This document shows, in pieces, positions 24,959-33,284 of a stretch of 36,873 bases of DNA. Under the pieces are notes generated by a model that saw nothing but the letters and a program-made list of their open reading frames with translations, was not told where the DNA came from and did no database searches. The translations under genes were made by a program, and so were the position numbers. This stretch comes from a virus: IMG/VR virus record IMGVR_UViG_3300050821_003459, positions 1-36,873 of that record. One strand, written 5' to 3'. Numbering within the stretch: the first letter of the stretch is position 1; each line of letters opens with the position of its first letter.

Positions 24959-25588
24959 CTACGCGCTGATGGAAACGTCAGCCTGCAAGAACACGAAAAG
25001 AACGTGACCGCCAACCGTGCCAACGGGATCTAACGGATCGAGGTCAACGATCATAATGGCGGCACTCGCGCCCGTCTTGTTCAGGTCGGCATACCAGAAG
25101 TTGTTGCCCGTGTCTTTCGTCAACCCGATGGCGGTTCCACGAATCTGGTTTGTTGTCGCGGCGGGAGTCACGGTCGCGCTTGTCCCATAGCGTGCGCGGA
25201 AAATCATCAACGGACTGGCGATGAAGAAGTAGTTGTATCCGTCCGTGATCGGCGTCATCGGAGGAGTGATGACGGCAAGAGATTGCGTGGAGTTCGCGGC
25301 GTAGTTACCGACCGTTGAACCCGGCCCTAGAATGGGTGAGAATCCCTGTGGTGCGCCAGCGCCGGTAGTACCCAAGTTCTGCGCGTTCTGTGCGGCAACA
25401 CCGGCGATCAAGTGGCCCGCGCCAACCGTGCCATCCCAAAGCTGTACTCCGCCATCGCCAGAGTTCAGCATCACGGGCATACCGTACAGGAATGTTTGGC
25501 CGGACTCTTCGATGATGGCCTTCGTCGGGAAAGATACCGCATCGCCGTTGTAAAGCTGCGGCTCGATTGCATCGGCAAAGCTGGCCAT
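24959..25588 (-). CDS. Head decoration-like protein, 209 aa
   Basis: AGAGGAGC stands before the ATG. The protein opens with an ordered beta part (YNGDAVSFPTKAII), then Gly/Ala/Thr-rich beta sequence, and ends in VGGHVLFVFLQADVSISA. Position immediately before the capsid gene in transcription order suggests a decoration or capsid-stabilising protein. Its stop is a tandem TAG-TGA (24956-24961), the only such case I noticed in the operon. Confidence 0.65.
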   Translation of the reverse strand: MASFADAIEPQLYNGDAVSFPTKAIIEESGQTFLYGMPVMLNSGDGGVQLWDGTVGAGHLIAGVAAQNAQNLGTTGAGAPQGFSPILGPGSTVGNYAANSTQSLAVITPPMTPITDGYNYFFIASPLMIFRARYGTSATVTPAATTNQIRGTAIGLTKDTGNNFWYADLNKTGASAAIMIVDLDPLDPVGTVGGHVLFVFLQADVSISA

Positions 25589-25601
25589 AAATTATGCTCC
25601 T

Positions 25602-26216
25602 CTATTCCTGCGCCTGTTGCGTAGTCTGCGCGAAAACTGAATGCCCTGGATTGGCCTTGCGGCGCTCATTCGTGATTTGCTCACCGTCTAGTTGCTCGGT
25701 TCGGAAGCCGGGAATCAGATTTTGCGCCGTCATTGGCTTGCCGTCCAAACCAAAGGGCTGCGGGTACGCCAACTGGTAGGCGGCGATGTTCTGTGCCTTC
25801 CGACTCTCGCGCCACATCCGCATCGGAATCTTCATCAGGCGGCGATCTCCAGAGCGAATCTCGTCAGAAAATCCCTTACCGTCCTTTGACTTCCTGTTCT
25901 TGTCCCGACCAACCACCGTGTCTTCCGTGCACATCTGCACATCGTCGGTAGTCGCAAACTGCCATCCGGCGTACTTGAGTCCTTCCACGCGGTCATGGAA
26001 TGGAGTCTGGCCGTTTCGGTCCTCGGCCCAGTGGTAGTGGAAGTCGGTATTCAGGATTCTTTCAACCTTTCCGGAAATGGGAGGGGAGATGCTGCGAGCG
26101 GAAATACTGGAATCAATCAGATCGCGCAACTCTTCTGGCCAAGCGTTCGGGTCCCTGCCGTGGTCCTCAATGAGTTGGCGCTGCAATGCTTTTGGTAATG
26201 TGTAGGATGCACTCAT
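25602..26216 (-). CDS. Conserved head-module protein, 204 aa
   Basis: I chose the ATG at 26216 because it overlaps the scaffold-like gene stop (ATGA). The protein is charged, with a helical N-terminus (LPKALQRQLIEDHGRDP) and the segment RRLMKIPMRMWRESRKAQN in the middle. No enzymatic motif was seen. Placed between scaffold-like and decoration-like genes, it is probably an assembly factor or minor head protein. The stop is TAG, and the ribosome site of the next gene follows at once. Confidence 0.6.
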   Translation of the reverse strand: MSASYTLPKALQRQLIEDHGRDPNAWPEELRDLIDSSISARSISPPISGKVERILNTDFHYHWAEDRNGQTPFHDRVEGLKYAGWQFATTDDVQMCTEDTVVGRDKNRKSKDGKGFSDEIRSGDRRLMKIPMRMWRESRKAQNIAAYQLAYPQPFGLDGKPMTAQNLIPGFRTEQLDGEQITNERRKANPGHSVFAQTTQQAQE

Positions 26217-26893
26217 ACTACCTGCCCCGTTTCCTTCATCCACTTAGCAAACTTGGCAGGGTCCAAGCCGAGTTTTTTAATCTGCTCGGTGGCTGTCAAT
26301 GATTTACCAGTCCGCTCATCCACCCAAGTCAAATCGGGATCGGCAAATGGGGAGTCCTCGCCGCCTGTATTCGCGGCGGCATCTTCGAGGAAAAACTTTT
26401 TTGTGTTGTTGTCTTGGCGCAACCCGCCCTTGATTGCTTCCTGTCCGATTACAAGACTCACGGCGTTGCGACAACGCTGCGGGTAATCCCCTTTCACCTT
26501 GTCATCCATCGGGATTGTTGCGAGAACTTCCTTAATGCGCGGCACCAGCCCCGGCCACTGCGCTTTCACTTCATCCACAACTTCGGATTCAGTGATGCGT
26601 GCGTTGGTCAGCAGCGACACCATGAGTAGGCGCTTGTTTTCGTTTTGCAGTTTTTCTTCTGGCGTGAGGTTGTCTTCAGCGGCGCGAGCGTTGCGGTTCT
26701 TTTCTTCGTTGAGGGAGGCGGTGGCTTCCTCTTCCATCTTGTTCCACTTGCCCAACAGCGTGTCAACGGCTTCAAACTTTGTTTTGAACTTTTCTTCGAT
26801 TGCGGTGCCGAGGCGTTCAACCAACAAGTCCGCTTCGGACTTCGTTTGGCTGTCGTTCGTTCCGTCCGCTGGTTTCTTGTTCCAAAGTCCCAT
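26213..26893 (-). CDS. Scaffold-like assembly protein
   Basis: The 226-residue protein is strongly charged and helical for about residues 15-110 (Lys/Glu/Asn-rich, coiled-coil-like, containing NLTPEEKLQNENKRLL). An Asp/Thr-rich part and a short helical C-terminus follow. Such sequences upstream of a capsid gene are typical of phage scaffolds. No protease domain is fused. It overlaps a small gene at its start and the next gene at its end. Confidence 0.65.
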   Translation of the reverse strand: MGLWNKKPADGTNDSQTKSEADLLVERLGTAIEEKFKTKFEAVDTLLGKWNKMEEEATASLNEEKNRNARAAEDNLTPEEKLQNENKRLLMVSLLTNARITESEVVDEVKAQWPGLVPRIKEVLATIPMDDKVKGDYPQRCRNAVSLVIGQEAIKGGLRQDNNTKKFFLEDAAANTGGEDSPFADPDLTWVDERTGKSLTATEQIKKLGLDPAKFAKWMKETGQVV

Positions 26894-27071
26894 GACTATC
26901 AGTACTCCTTGATGGGACTACGATACTAGTACCAACGGGGGGCTTGTCAAGCCCTATCTTTTGCTTGGCCAATGCCTTCTCTTGAGAGAGAAGAAACCGC
27001 CTCCACCAGTGCTCGGACACGATGTACAGCTCCTCGGTGCACAAACGCAAGCAAACGGGATGAGCCATCAT
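26817..27071 (-). CDS. Small protein overlapping the scaffold gene
   Basis: The ATG at 27071 overlaps the upstream stop (ATGA), giving 84 residues. The N-terminal half contains LRLCTEELYIVSEHWWRRFLL, a helical region with two Trp. The rest overlaps the start of the scaffold-like gene in another frame by 77 bases. The coupling makes expression plausible, but the C-terminal part may be determined by the other frame. Function unknown. Confidence 0.45.
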   Translation of the reverse strand: MMAHPVCLRLCTEELYIVSEHWWRRFLLSQEKALAKQKIGLDKPPVGTSIVVPSRSTDSHGTLEQETSGRNERQPNEVRSGLVG

Positions 27072-27370
27072 TTTCTCTCCTTCCACTCTCGATACTCTTC
27101 CGCGAGGCCGATCAAATCCTCAAACGCTGAAAGTTTCCCTCGCATGAAATTTTGTTCCGCAACGTCTACTTCGTTCTTCGGAATCCCATGCCCGATTTCG
27201 TAACTGTACGAATCTACTTTATCCTGCAACTCCCCCAGGAGCACCGCCCACTCCGGGTAATGCAGGAGCGCCTCCACCCCCGAGTCTTTGGCGAATAACT
27301 TCGGCCATCTTTTGGACTGGGACGGGTCCACCGCCGCCGCTAGCGGGTGCTGGAGGTTTCTCTTGGCCAT
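27068..27370 (-). CDS. Small helical protein overlapping the portal gene
   Basis: The 100-residue protein begins inside the 3' end of the portal gene, sharing 152 bases. Its conserved-looking part, LHYPEWAVLLGELQDKVDSY, is helical and hydrophilic, and a second helix follows (residues 72-98). Similar 'ALL..PEWQ.LL..L' proteins follow portal genes in phages, which suggests that the long overlap is real. Possible role in portal assembly or regulation; unproven. Confidence 0.5.
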   Translation of the reverse strand: MAKRNLQHPLAAAVDPSQSKRWPKLFAKDSGVEALLHYPEWAVLLGELQDKVDSYSYEIGHGIPKNEVDVAEQNFMRGKLSAFEDLIGLAEEYREWKERK

Positions 27371-29213
27371 TTTTTACAAACTCCTCAATCTCTTTCAAGT
27401 CCGGGATAAATTCTTGAGGCTGTTCCGAAATTTGGAACTGGCGCACGATTTCCTGCATCAGTAAAGTTTTGGAAATGATTACGGACAACAGCCACTTTTT
27501 GTACGGGTCGGGAACAGTTGCGGTCATTAACGCCTGAATCTGCGAGCTGGTTTCCTTGATGTACCCACTGACCGCTTGGTTTAGGATAATCAGATTTTGC
27601 TTTGTGATTTCCCTATTCATGCTGGCAGTCGCAGCACGCATAGAGATTTTCAGGACACGCGACAGATGATCGTCGAGCGCAGCGGTCAGCAGCTTCTCGC
27701 TAAGGCCAGCAATTCTAGCCTTGCTGCCAAGGCCCATGAATCCGTAGAAGTCCACGCACAACCCACCAAGTTTTACGTGTGAGTGGCGGAAGTCGGATGT
27801 GCGGTGATCGTTGCGGGAATTTCCATCCTGCATTGTGGACAGCGTAGCCATTGCTCCGTACTGCCCTTTTTTGTTGGTGCCACCCGCTCCCGCCCCTCGA
27901 ACGGCTGGGTCAATTCCAGCCCTCATCTTCGCTTGCTGCATAATCAGTTCTTCGTTTTGCAGCGAAAGAGCACCGATGGCCGCGTTTGCCATTTCGTAGT
28001 GCTGGAACGTGTCTTTCTTGGCGGGGATGAACATGCCCGGCCACAATGTGAAGTTGCGGTCAATTGTTTTATTCTGATTGTCGAGCGTGTTTACGCCCAG
28101 CATTCCGTAGGTAATCGCGTCGTTACGTTGGTTCTTCTGTGTGGAGATTTCCTCTTGGAATCCCTGCAACATCTTTGCGAATCCCTTGCCCTTGATGGAC
28201 AGTCGTGTTTCTACGATAGGCACGCGATTCTTAGGGATGAAGTTGTAGACGCAGTTCAGCATCGTTTTCGAGTGCTGGTGAAACCAACAGATCAGGCGAT
28301 ACTTTTTCTGATTGTGCCACCACGAAAAATAGCACTCGTAGATGTCCCACTCGGCCATCGTGTTATCTTGCGAGTCCTGTAATCCCTTGCGTTGGTTCTC
28401 ACGGCGCTTGATGTCGGATGGTCCGAATCTGTCAGGGTTGCCGAGGATGGCTTTAATTTTCTCGGGGTCAAACTGGCCTTTGTGCGCCCGCTCCATCAGT
28501 TTCCGCTTTTTCAATGTGCAGCGGCGAATGATTGGATCGTTGTCCTCGAACGGAATATCCGGGTTGTCTATCAGGATGTCTTCAAAGGCGAGGTTGATTA
28601 CCTTCGGGCCAGCGTAGAGCGTCTCTGTACCAAAATGTGACTTCCCTTTTGTCCCGTTCTCGCTCGGCGGTTCGTATCCGGCATAGACGGCTTCAATGCG
28701 TTCCTCTGGAGCGACGCACACACGCGCCTTTCCGAGTCCTGCTGAATCCGTGAACCATTCGTTCTCTCGCGTGTACAGGTCCAATTCTTGTGGTTCGTAG
28801 GCTACGTAATCAAAAAAACTTTCCAGCGTTTTAGCTTTTTTGGAATTTTCCTTCGCTTCTTCCGGTTCGGCTTCCGTGAAGTACCGGAAGTTCATCGCTG
28901 GGGAGGTCCCCCAAATCAGTTGGAGAACGCGAGCGGATAAATCATCTACTGCTTCGGCAGCCAGGGGATGCACAAGATTGGAGCAATTCGGGAATGGCCA
29001 ACTCTTGTTCTTCTCGCGTGGCTCCGCGTCCAAGATGCGGCGCAACTCGGGAATTTCTTTGGTGTGGACGCGCTCCCATTTTTTCGAGAGTGCATCTACT
29101 TGCTTCTCAATCCACTTGGCGATGGCCTCTTGGACTTCACTGGGGAAGGAGATGGGGCGAGGCTCGAAACTGCGGGGCGGGCGTTCGGAGATCGTTGCGG
29201 AGGGTGTCGCCAT
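27219..29213 (-). CDS. Portal protein
   Basis: The 664-residue protein begins with a charged helix and has a region with TKEIPELRRIL and an aromatic WPFPNCSNL segment. The central part is beta and helix, and a Gly/Pro/Ala-rich C-terminus ends at GGVAG. Length, position after terminase and pattern fit large portals of P22-like or related short-tailed phages. The portal forms the dodecameric channel at one capsid vertex. It begins without a strong ribosome site. Confidence 0.7.
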   Translation of the reverse strand: MATPSATISERPPRSFEPRPISFPSEVQEAIAKWIEKQVDALSKKWERVHTKEIPELRRILDAEPREKNKSWPFPNCSNLVHPLAAEAVDDLSARVLQLIWGTSPAMNFRYFTEAEPEEAKENSKKAKTLESFFDYVAYEPQELDLYTRENEWFTDSAGLGKARVCVAPEERIEAVYAGYEPPSENGTKGKSHFGTETLYAGPKVINLAFEDILIDNPDIPFEDNDPIIRRCTLKKRKLMERAHKGQFDPEKIKAILGNPDRFGPSDIKRRENQRKGLQDSQDNTMAEWDIYECYFSWWHNQKKYRLICWFHQHSKTMLNCVYNFIPKNRVPIVETRLSIKGKGFAKMLQGFQEEISTQKNQRNDAITYGMLGVNTLDNQNKTIDRNFTLWPGMFIPAKKDTFQHYEMANAAIGALSLQNEELIMQQAKMRAGIDPAVRGAGAGGTNKKGQYGAMATLSTMQDGNSRNDHRTSDFRHSHVKLGGLCVDFYGFMGLGSKARIAGLSEKLLTAALDDHLSRVLKISMRAATASMNREITKQNLIILNQAVSGYIKETSSQIQALMTATVPDPYKKWLLSVIISKTLLMQEIVRQFQISEQPQEFIPDLKEIEEFVKNGQEKPPAPASGGGGPVPVQKMAEVIRQRLGGGGAPALPGVGGAPGGVAG

Positions 29214-29236
29214 AGAGGGAATACTAGCACAAATCT

Positions 29237-29461
29237 TTAATCATCTGTCTCACGAATTAGCCAATCCTTCACCTTGTCGCAAAGCCAGTTTGCCGTCTCC
29301 ACTGTCACGGAATCATTTGAGTCTACGTGTAGCGTATACCCACCGTCCTCTTTTTTCGTATAGAGAATCACCATGACGTGAGTGGAGTTGTCCTCGCTAG
29401 CTTTTTCCGTTGAGCGAATTAGAACGTCCGTGACATCGCCGCCCCGTAGGACTTTGCTCAT
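29237..29461 (-). CDS. Small protein between terminase and portal
   Basis: A 74-residue protein, beta-rich and then helical, with the segments VMVILYTKKEDGGYTLHV and LCDKVKDWLIRETDD. It starts two bases after the terminase stop. No motif is recognised. A packaging or portal accessory is possible by position. Confidence 0.6.
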   Translation of the reverse strand: MSKVLRGGDVTDVLIRSTEKASEDNSTHVMVILYTKKEDGGYTLHVDSNDSVTVETANWLCDKVKDWLIRETDD

Positions 29462-29463
29462 GC

Positions 29464-31140
29464 TCAGTAACCTCCCGCTCCGCTACCACGATTTACGAAC
29501 GCTGTCTGTTGCTCTTGCAGGAACTTATCCGCCCCGTGGACCACTTCAATTGTCTCCGTGAAGTTCCCCAACACGTCAAGGGTGTCTACCGCTCCAGCCG
29601 GGTAGTTGTCGAGTTGATTCACGAATTTCTTCTGACTTTCATGCACCCACAGTTGCCGTCCGCGAAGAATCGGTTCCAGTGATTCAACTCTGTTTTTCAT
29701 AGCTGCCTGTGAATCATCATCGGGAAACGTGTTTACGTTTAGGCGGAACTTTGGCTCCTCGATGCGATCACGCTGCTGAATGTAAAATTCCAAGAGTTCC
29801 GATGCGAGGGTTCCCATCCAGAAGTTGTCGAGCTTCCACCGCTTCGCCGTCTTGTAAATCTCCTCCACTAAATCGGAGTACTTGGAATCCTCGGCCCACA
29901 ACGACATCAAGTAAATGCGCGTGCTCTCGGAGTCGTAGCCTACAATCCAAATTATGTGCTCGATACGATTTACTTTCTTCGCGTGGTTCGGGTCCACGAT
30001 CATGCGGAGAATCAATCCACCTGGTTGGAGGTCTTCAACCACTTCTCCATCTTGGACTTTGTGCTCCAAGAGCAAAATGTTCCGCAGGTCGTGTAGAGGC
30101 AAATCGGGACGCGATTGCTTAAACTTGAAGTAATTCAGGCACTTCACATCAAAGATTTTCTCCCACGGCAACGTGTGGAGGTTTAGGTAAAAGTGTTCGT
30201 AGTCGCCTTTCTGCCCTTCGCCAGCTTCCAGCCGCCCTTTCTCTTTGTGGAGTAGCTCGATAGTCCATTCGGTCGGCAGGATTGGCTTGCCTGCCGGATG
30301 CAACTTGCAGCAACCGCCCTCTGCGCTATGAGTCTCAAACTTAAACTCCGGTTGATATTTCTTAATCCATGCGTTCAGGTCGGCGTGTGCCCATGCGTTC
30401 CCGATTACCAGTTGGCGACGCGCTTGCTTTACCAGTGGGTCAAAGCGTGTTCCCACTTGCTTGTGCCAGTCAACCAAATCTCGGACGATACGCCCATCCC
30501 CTTTCAGCAACGATGTTTGCGCTTCACGGCCAAAGTTGTCGTCTTGAATTATTGAATTGACGTGGATTCCCTGCAACGCTTGGCCGACTCCGCGATACTC
30601 GAAATTCCCCGTTGTGGGGTCGCCACCCGGCAATCTCTTCTGAAATTTGTGATGGTTTGTCCATGTGCAGCCGCGGTCAGGAAGTACTTCCCGGAACGTG
30701 TGCATGAACACATCGTTGTTTTCATAGGCTTCGTCCACACTCTTTCCGATAGCTGCCGCTTGTTCCGCGATCTCATGGCAAACCAGCGTGCGGTGGTTTT
30801 GGTTGTGCATTGCACGCATGAAACGAATCCACGCATCCCCGCAGCCGAGTTGACGCATATTCTCTTCATCGCTATCTGAATACGGGAGCGCCCACCAAAT
30901 AGACAGCCCGATTCCGAGTGTCGTCTTGAAATGCGACATCGGAACTTCCATCACGGAAAATAGGTGTTCACTTTCTAAGGAACGGCAGAGGTACTTGTGG
31001 AGTGTGGTTAGGCGATTCTTCCCGAGCGTATATTTTGTGAACCAATAGAGGCTACCGAGGGAGTTGAGTCGGATAGCGCGAAAGTGTCCGTCGTAGTCGT
31101 CGGATATATCAGGAACGGGGAGGATTTTCCAGCGAGCCAT
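29464..31140 (-). CDS. terL: Terminase large subunit
   Basis: The protein (558 residues) has a Walker-A-like VPMSHFKTTL (66-75; Lys72) and the Walker-B-like IIQDD (197-201). The nuclease half has IVDPNHA (Asp383), a segment near 445-450 (ASELLEF) and VDTLDVL (Asp519/Asp522), matching the three-carboxylate RNase H-like site. TerL motors cut and package phage DNA into the prohead with ATP. No small-terminase gene is clear upstream. It follows the GroES-like gene by one base, an unusual partner for packaging genes. Confidence 0.85.
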   Translation of the reverse strand: MARWKILPVPDISDDYDGHFRAIRLNSLGSLYWFTKYTLGKNRLTTLHKYLCRSLESEHLFSVMEVPMSHFKTTLGIGLSIWWALPYSDSDEENMRQLGCGDAWIRFMRAMHNQNHRTLVCHEIAEQAAAIGKSVDEAYENNDVFMHTFREVLPDRGCTWTNHHKFQKRLPGGDPTTGNFEYRGVGQALQGIHVNSIIQDDNFGREAQTSLLKGDGRIVRDLVDWHKQVGTRFDPLVKQARRQLVIGNAWAHADLNAWIKKYQPEFKFETHSAEGGCCKLHPAGKPILPTEWTIELLHKEKGRLEAGEGQKGDYEHFYLNLHTLPWEKIFDVKCLNYFKFKQSRPDLPLHDLRNILLLEHKVQDGEVVEDLQPGGLILRMIVDPNHAKKVNRIEHIIWIVGYDSESTRIYLMSLWAEDSKYSDLVEEIYKTAKRWKLDNFWMGTLASELLEFYIQQRDRIEEPKFRLNVNTFPDDDSQAAMKNRVESLEPILRGRQLWVHESQKKFVNQLDNYPAGAVDTLDVLGNFTETIEVVHGADKFLQEQQTAFVNRGSGAGGY

Positions 31141-31141
31141 A

Positions 31142-31813
31142 TCAGGCGGCTGTGTGTAGTGCCGCGCTGCGCTTCACTGCGTTCTGTTCCAGTGATCCGT
31201 ACATGCGCGACAAAATTTCTGAATCACGTAGAATTACCAGCACCACTTCCACGGTCTTACCTTTTACCGTGACGGCAGACATGTCGTAGGCGTGCCCAGC
31301 GAACGATGGGTAAATCACTTTATCGCCGCGCTTTCGAGTGGGCAAAATTCCTTTCCCGCAACAGGTCGGACACAGAGAACTTGCCTTAGAAATAAATTCA
31401 ACCGTTCCCGTACCGTCGCACTGTAAACACTTCGTACCGACTAGTGGCCCGATACTCACGATGGTTCCTGTTGTTGGTCGGCCTTTTTCCTTTTCGGGAA
31501 TTACAATCGCTCCACCCTTGCCACCGCACGATGGGCAAACAACCCATCCCCTGCTATCGCACACCGAGCAACGCACGCGCAATGATTCATTGCCAGCTTT
31601 GGGGCGTGTGCCCATGCCGCTACATTCCCCGCACGGAATAGTAGAGACTTCGCGCCCTTCGTGCGTGTGCTTGTTTTCGTCCAAGCATGTTTGGCATTCG
31701 TAGCCGGAGCGGTAGGTGTCCTGCAAAATTATAAGGCGGTCATTGTCTGCCTCAAATCCCGCTTGGCCAATCCAGATCACGTTCTCGTCAAAGTTTGTTT
31801 CGATGTCAGGCAC
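31142..31813 (-). CDS. GroES-like co-chaperonin with DnaJ-type zinc-finger insertions
   Basis: The GTG start has GAGGG upstream. The GroES pattern is visible in pieces: DNDRLIIL (24-30) as the opening strand, GGAIVIPEKEKGRPTTGTIV (100-119) as the end of the mobile loop and next strand, KRGDKVIYPSFAGHAYD (161-177), and VEVVLVILRDSEILSRM (188-204) as the last strand. Into the mobile-loop position is inserted a run with four CxxC pairs (C40/C43, C61/C64, C82/C85, C93/C96). In the roof-loop position are two more (C129/C132, C148/C151). Several are CxxCxGxG as in DnaJ. Known GroES caps GroEL and DnaJ zinc fingers bind substrate. The fusion is inferred from the sequence. It sits directly before terminase. 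Confidence 0.75.
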   Translation of the reverse strand: MPDIETNFDENVIWIGQAGFEADNDRLIILQDTYRSGYECQTCLDENKHTHEGREVSTIPCGECSGMGTRPKAGNESLRVRCSVCDSRGWVVCPSCGGKGGAIVIPEKEKGRPTTGTIVSIGPLVGTKCLQCDGTGTVEFISKASSLCPTCCGKGILPTRKRGDKVIYPSFAGHAYDMSAVTVKGKTVEVVLVILRDSEILSRMYGSLEQNAVKRSAALHTAA

Positions 31814-31825
31814 GCTTTCCCTCCG

Positions 31826-32113
31826 TCACATCTTGATTGAGGATTCAATTATACTCGATGCCGCGTTCGGCCCCGCAAGCTTCATCACCATTACATGGTT
31901 GGAGCCTGGTGGTTGCTGGTTGAAGCCGACAGCGAGCTGCACAACGAGCGCATCCATCGTTACCCCTACTTGGTCTTTGTGGTTTTTAGGGATTCCGGTT
32001 ACGGCGATTCCGCCGTTCTGCACTTTCATGATCGAACCGATAACCCACTCGTTGCCAACTTTTACGTGCACCGCGTCACCTACTGTCAATTCATTCCCCA
32101 TCATGTCTCTCAC
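31826..32113 (-). CDS. Small SH3-like protein, 95 aa
   Basis: The GTG at 32113 overlaps the preceding TGA (GTGA) and has GGAGGTG seven bases upstream. The first 55 residues are beta-rich (ELTVGDAVHVKVGNEWVIG; GGIAVTGIPKN) like a KOW/SH3-type fold. The C-terminal part is helical and glycine-poor. It could bind DNA, RNA or protein. Not recognised. Confidence 0.55.
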   Translation of the reverse strand: MRDMMGNELTVGDAVHVKVGNEWVIGSIMKVQNGGIAVTGIPKNHKDQVGVTMDALVVQLAVGFNQQPPGSNHVMVMKLAGPNAASSIIESSIKM

Positions 32114-32325
32114 GCACCCACCTCCACTTTCTCAATCGTGATGTTCGACGCAAAACTCACGTAGAAAACTGCCACTGACTTGCCGTCGCGTATGATTCGC
32201 AGCAACCGTTCGTCATCTTCCATCTCGCCGGTAAACTTGTCCTTGAGCCGCTTCGCGCACTCGATTCGCTCGCCGGATACGCGGCCTACTTCGCAGCCGT
32301 CTACGCGGATAACGAAAGTTTCCAT
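32110..32325 (-). CDS. Small protein, 71 aa
   Basis: I set the start at the ATG ending at 32325, which overlaps the previous stop (TAATG). The first part is beta (ETFVIRVDGCEVGRVSG), then a charged helix with ECAKRLKDKF, then a beta end. No known motif. It is part of the chain of coupled small genes upstream of the GroES-like gene. Confidence 0.55.
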   Translation of the reverse strand: METFVIRVDGCEVGRVSGERIECAKRLKDKFTGEMEDDERLLRIIRDGKSVAVFYVSFASNITIEKVEVGA

Positions 32326-32576
32326 TATGCCACTTTGCCTTTCAGCGATTCGCGCCACTTCTTTGTTTCTGCTTCCGAGAAGTCCGCAATCTCGCGTAAG
32401 CAAGAATGGTCGAATATCGTATTGTCATAGGGACTGAAAACAAACTTTCGCCATGCGCCGTGGAATAAAATACGCCCCAATACTTCATCGCTCGCCGTGG
32501 CGGTAACTTCCCACATCTTTGTCTTTCTCGCTGGAGCGCCCGCGTGTAATTCGTTGAAGTACAATCTCTCGCTCAT
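32325..32576 (-). CDS. Small conserved phage protein, 83 aa
   Basis: The ATG overlaps the previous stop (ATGA). The protein contains LGRILFHGAWRKFVFSP followed by FDHSCLREIADF, a pattern I know from small phage proteins with a beta-hairpin and a 'CL.EIADF' helix. Function unknown. It may be a minor regulator or host-takeover protein. Confidence 0.6.
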   Translation of the reverse strand: MSERLYFNELHAGAPARKTKMWEVTATASDEVLGRILFHGAWRKFVFSPYDNTIFDHSCLREIADFSEAETKKWRESLKGKVA

Positions 32577-32848
32577 AGTACCTGCTTCACATCGAATCCT
32601 GGGAAAAACTCAAAGTGCTCTTTGTCTGCTGGCTTTACGGGAACGCATAAAACTTCTCCGTTGATTGAAACCCTCGCCTCATGCGAACTGATTCCATTGG
32701 CGAATCCGGGGAAGGTGAACGGTATTCCGCATTGCGTGCAGCGGAGTTTTATGTCGCAAGTATAAGCGTACACTGGCCCACCCTCGCCCCTCGTCAAGCG
32801 ATTCACTTCCGCGTCCACTCGAAAATCCTCATGCTGGCAATCGCTCAC
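32573..32848 (-). CDS. Zinc-ribbon-like phage protein, 91 aa
   Basis: GTG start within GTGA overlap. It has CQHEDF at 4-9 and then YTCDIKLRCTQCGIPFTFPG (Cys31, Cys37, Cys40), a classic knuckle arrangement. The remainder is beta-rich. The pattern is common in small phage accessory proteins. Metal binding is expected; role unknown. Confidence 0.6.
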   Translation of the reverse strand: MSDCQHEDFRVDAEVNRLTRGEGGPVYAYTCDIKLRCTQCGIPFTFPGFANGISSHEARVSINGEVLCVPVKPADKEHFEFFPGFDVKQVL

Positions 32849-32882
32849 TTTTTTCGTGCCCCGTTCTTCGCCGCAAGCGCGG
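32838..32882. repeat. Dispersed repeat, copy A
   Basis: This segment shares the 16-base core TTCGCCGCAAGCGCGG (32867-32882) and neighbouring bases (GCTCAC...CCCGTTC) with copies at 33277-33344 and 34341-34397. On the coding strand it encodes an ALAAK...GARK tail just before a coupled start. Confidence 0.65.
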
Positions 32883-32892
32883 CCCTGTTCAT
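32845..32892 (-). CDS. Micro-ORF, 15 aa, coupled on both sides
   Basis: The ATG overlaps the stop of the gene ending at 32889 (ATGA), and its TGA overlaps the GTG of the next gene (GTGA). The peptide MNRAALAAKNGARKK matches the C-terminal tails of two nearby proteins. It may be translated only to hand ribosomes to the next gene, or be the remnant of a gene lost by recombination at the repeat. Confidence 0.45.
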   Translation of the reverse strand: MNRAALAAKNGARKK

Positions 32893-33284
32893 CGCTTTTC
32901 CAATTCTCCTGCCCATTCGTTGAGAATGTAGTTTGTAGTTGGATTTAGCTTGTGCGACTTCTTTAACTCAAAGCAGAGTTTCGCCGCTTCTATGTTCAGG
33001 CTATTCTCTTCTTCGGCATAGCGATTCATTTTCGCCTGGAACTCATTCTGCGCTTCCTGTCGCTCGAAGCCAATCTTCTGCCGGTGTTCTGCGATACCAA
33101 CGGCCTTTACTCGCTCGTTGCCCGATAGCGCGATCTTCTCACCCGCCAGGGTGGAATGCGAGAATCCGTAGTAGGCTCCTACCAGTATCACGGCGATTGC
33201 CGCAACTACGATAAACTTAAACCATCCCGGAGTAGCTTGAACTTCTTCCTCTTCGCTCTCGATCACTTCAGGTTCTTCGCTCAT
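32889..33284 (-). CDS. Membrane-anchored coiled-coil protein, 131 aa
   Basis: The ATG at 33284 overlaps the previous stop (ATGA). An acidic N-terminus (residues 1-15) precedes one hydrophobic helix (about 21-42). A long charged helix follows (60-130) with AEHRQKIGFERQEAQNEF and likely coiled-coil spacing. It may be an inner-membrane protein with a helical domain outside or inside the cell. Role unknown. Confidence 0.6.
   Translation of the reverse strand: MSEEPEVIESEEEEVQATPGWFKFIVVAAIAVILVGAYYGFSHSTLAGEKIALSGNERVKAVGIAEHRQKIGFERQEAQNEFQAKMNRYAEEENSLNIEAAKLCFELKKSHKLNPTTNYILNEWAGELEKR

Noticed and set aside
27783-28382. Plus-strand open frame of 199 codons
   Set aside because: Antisense to the portal gene with no initiation signal.
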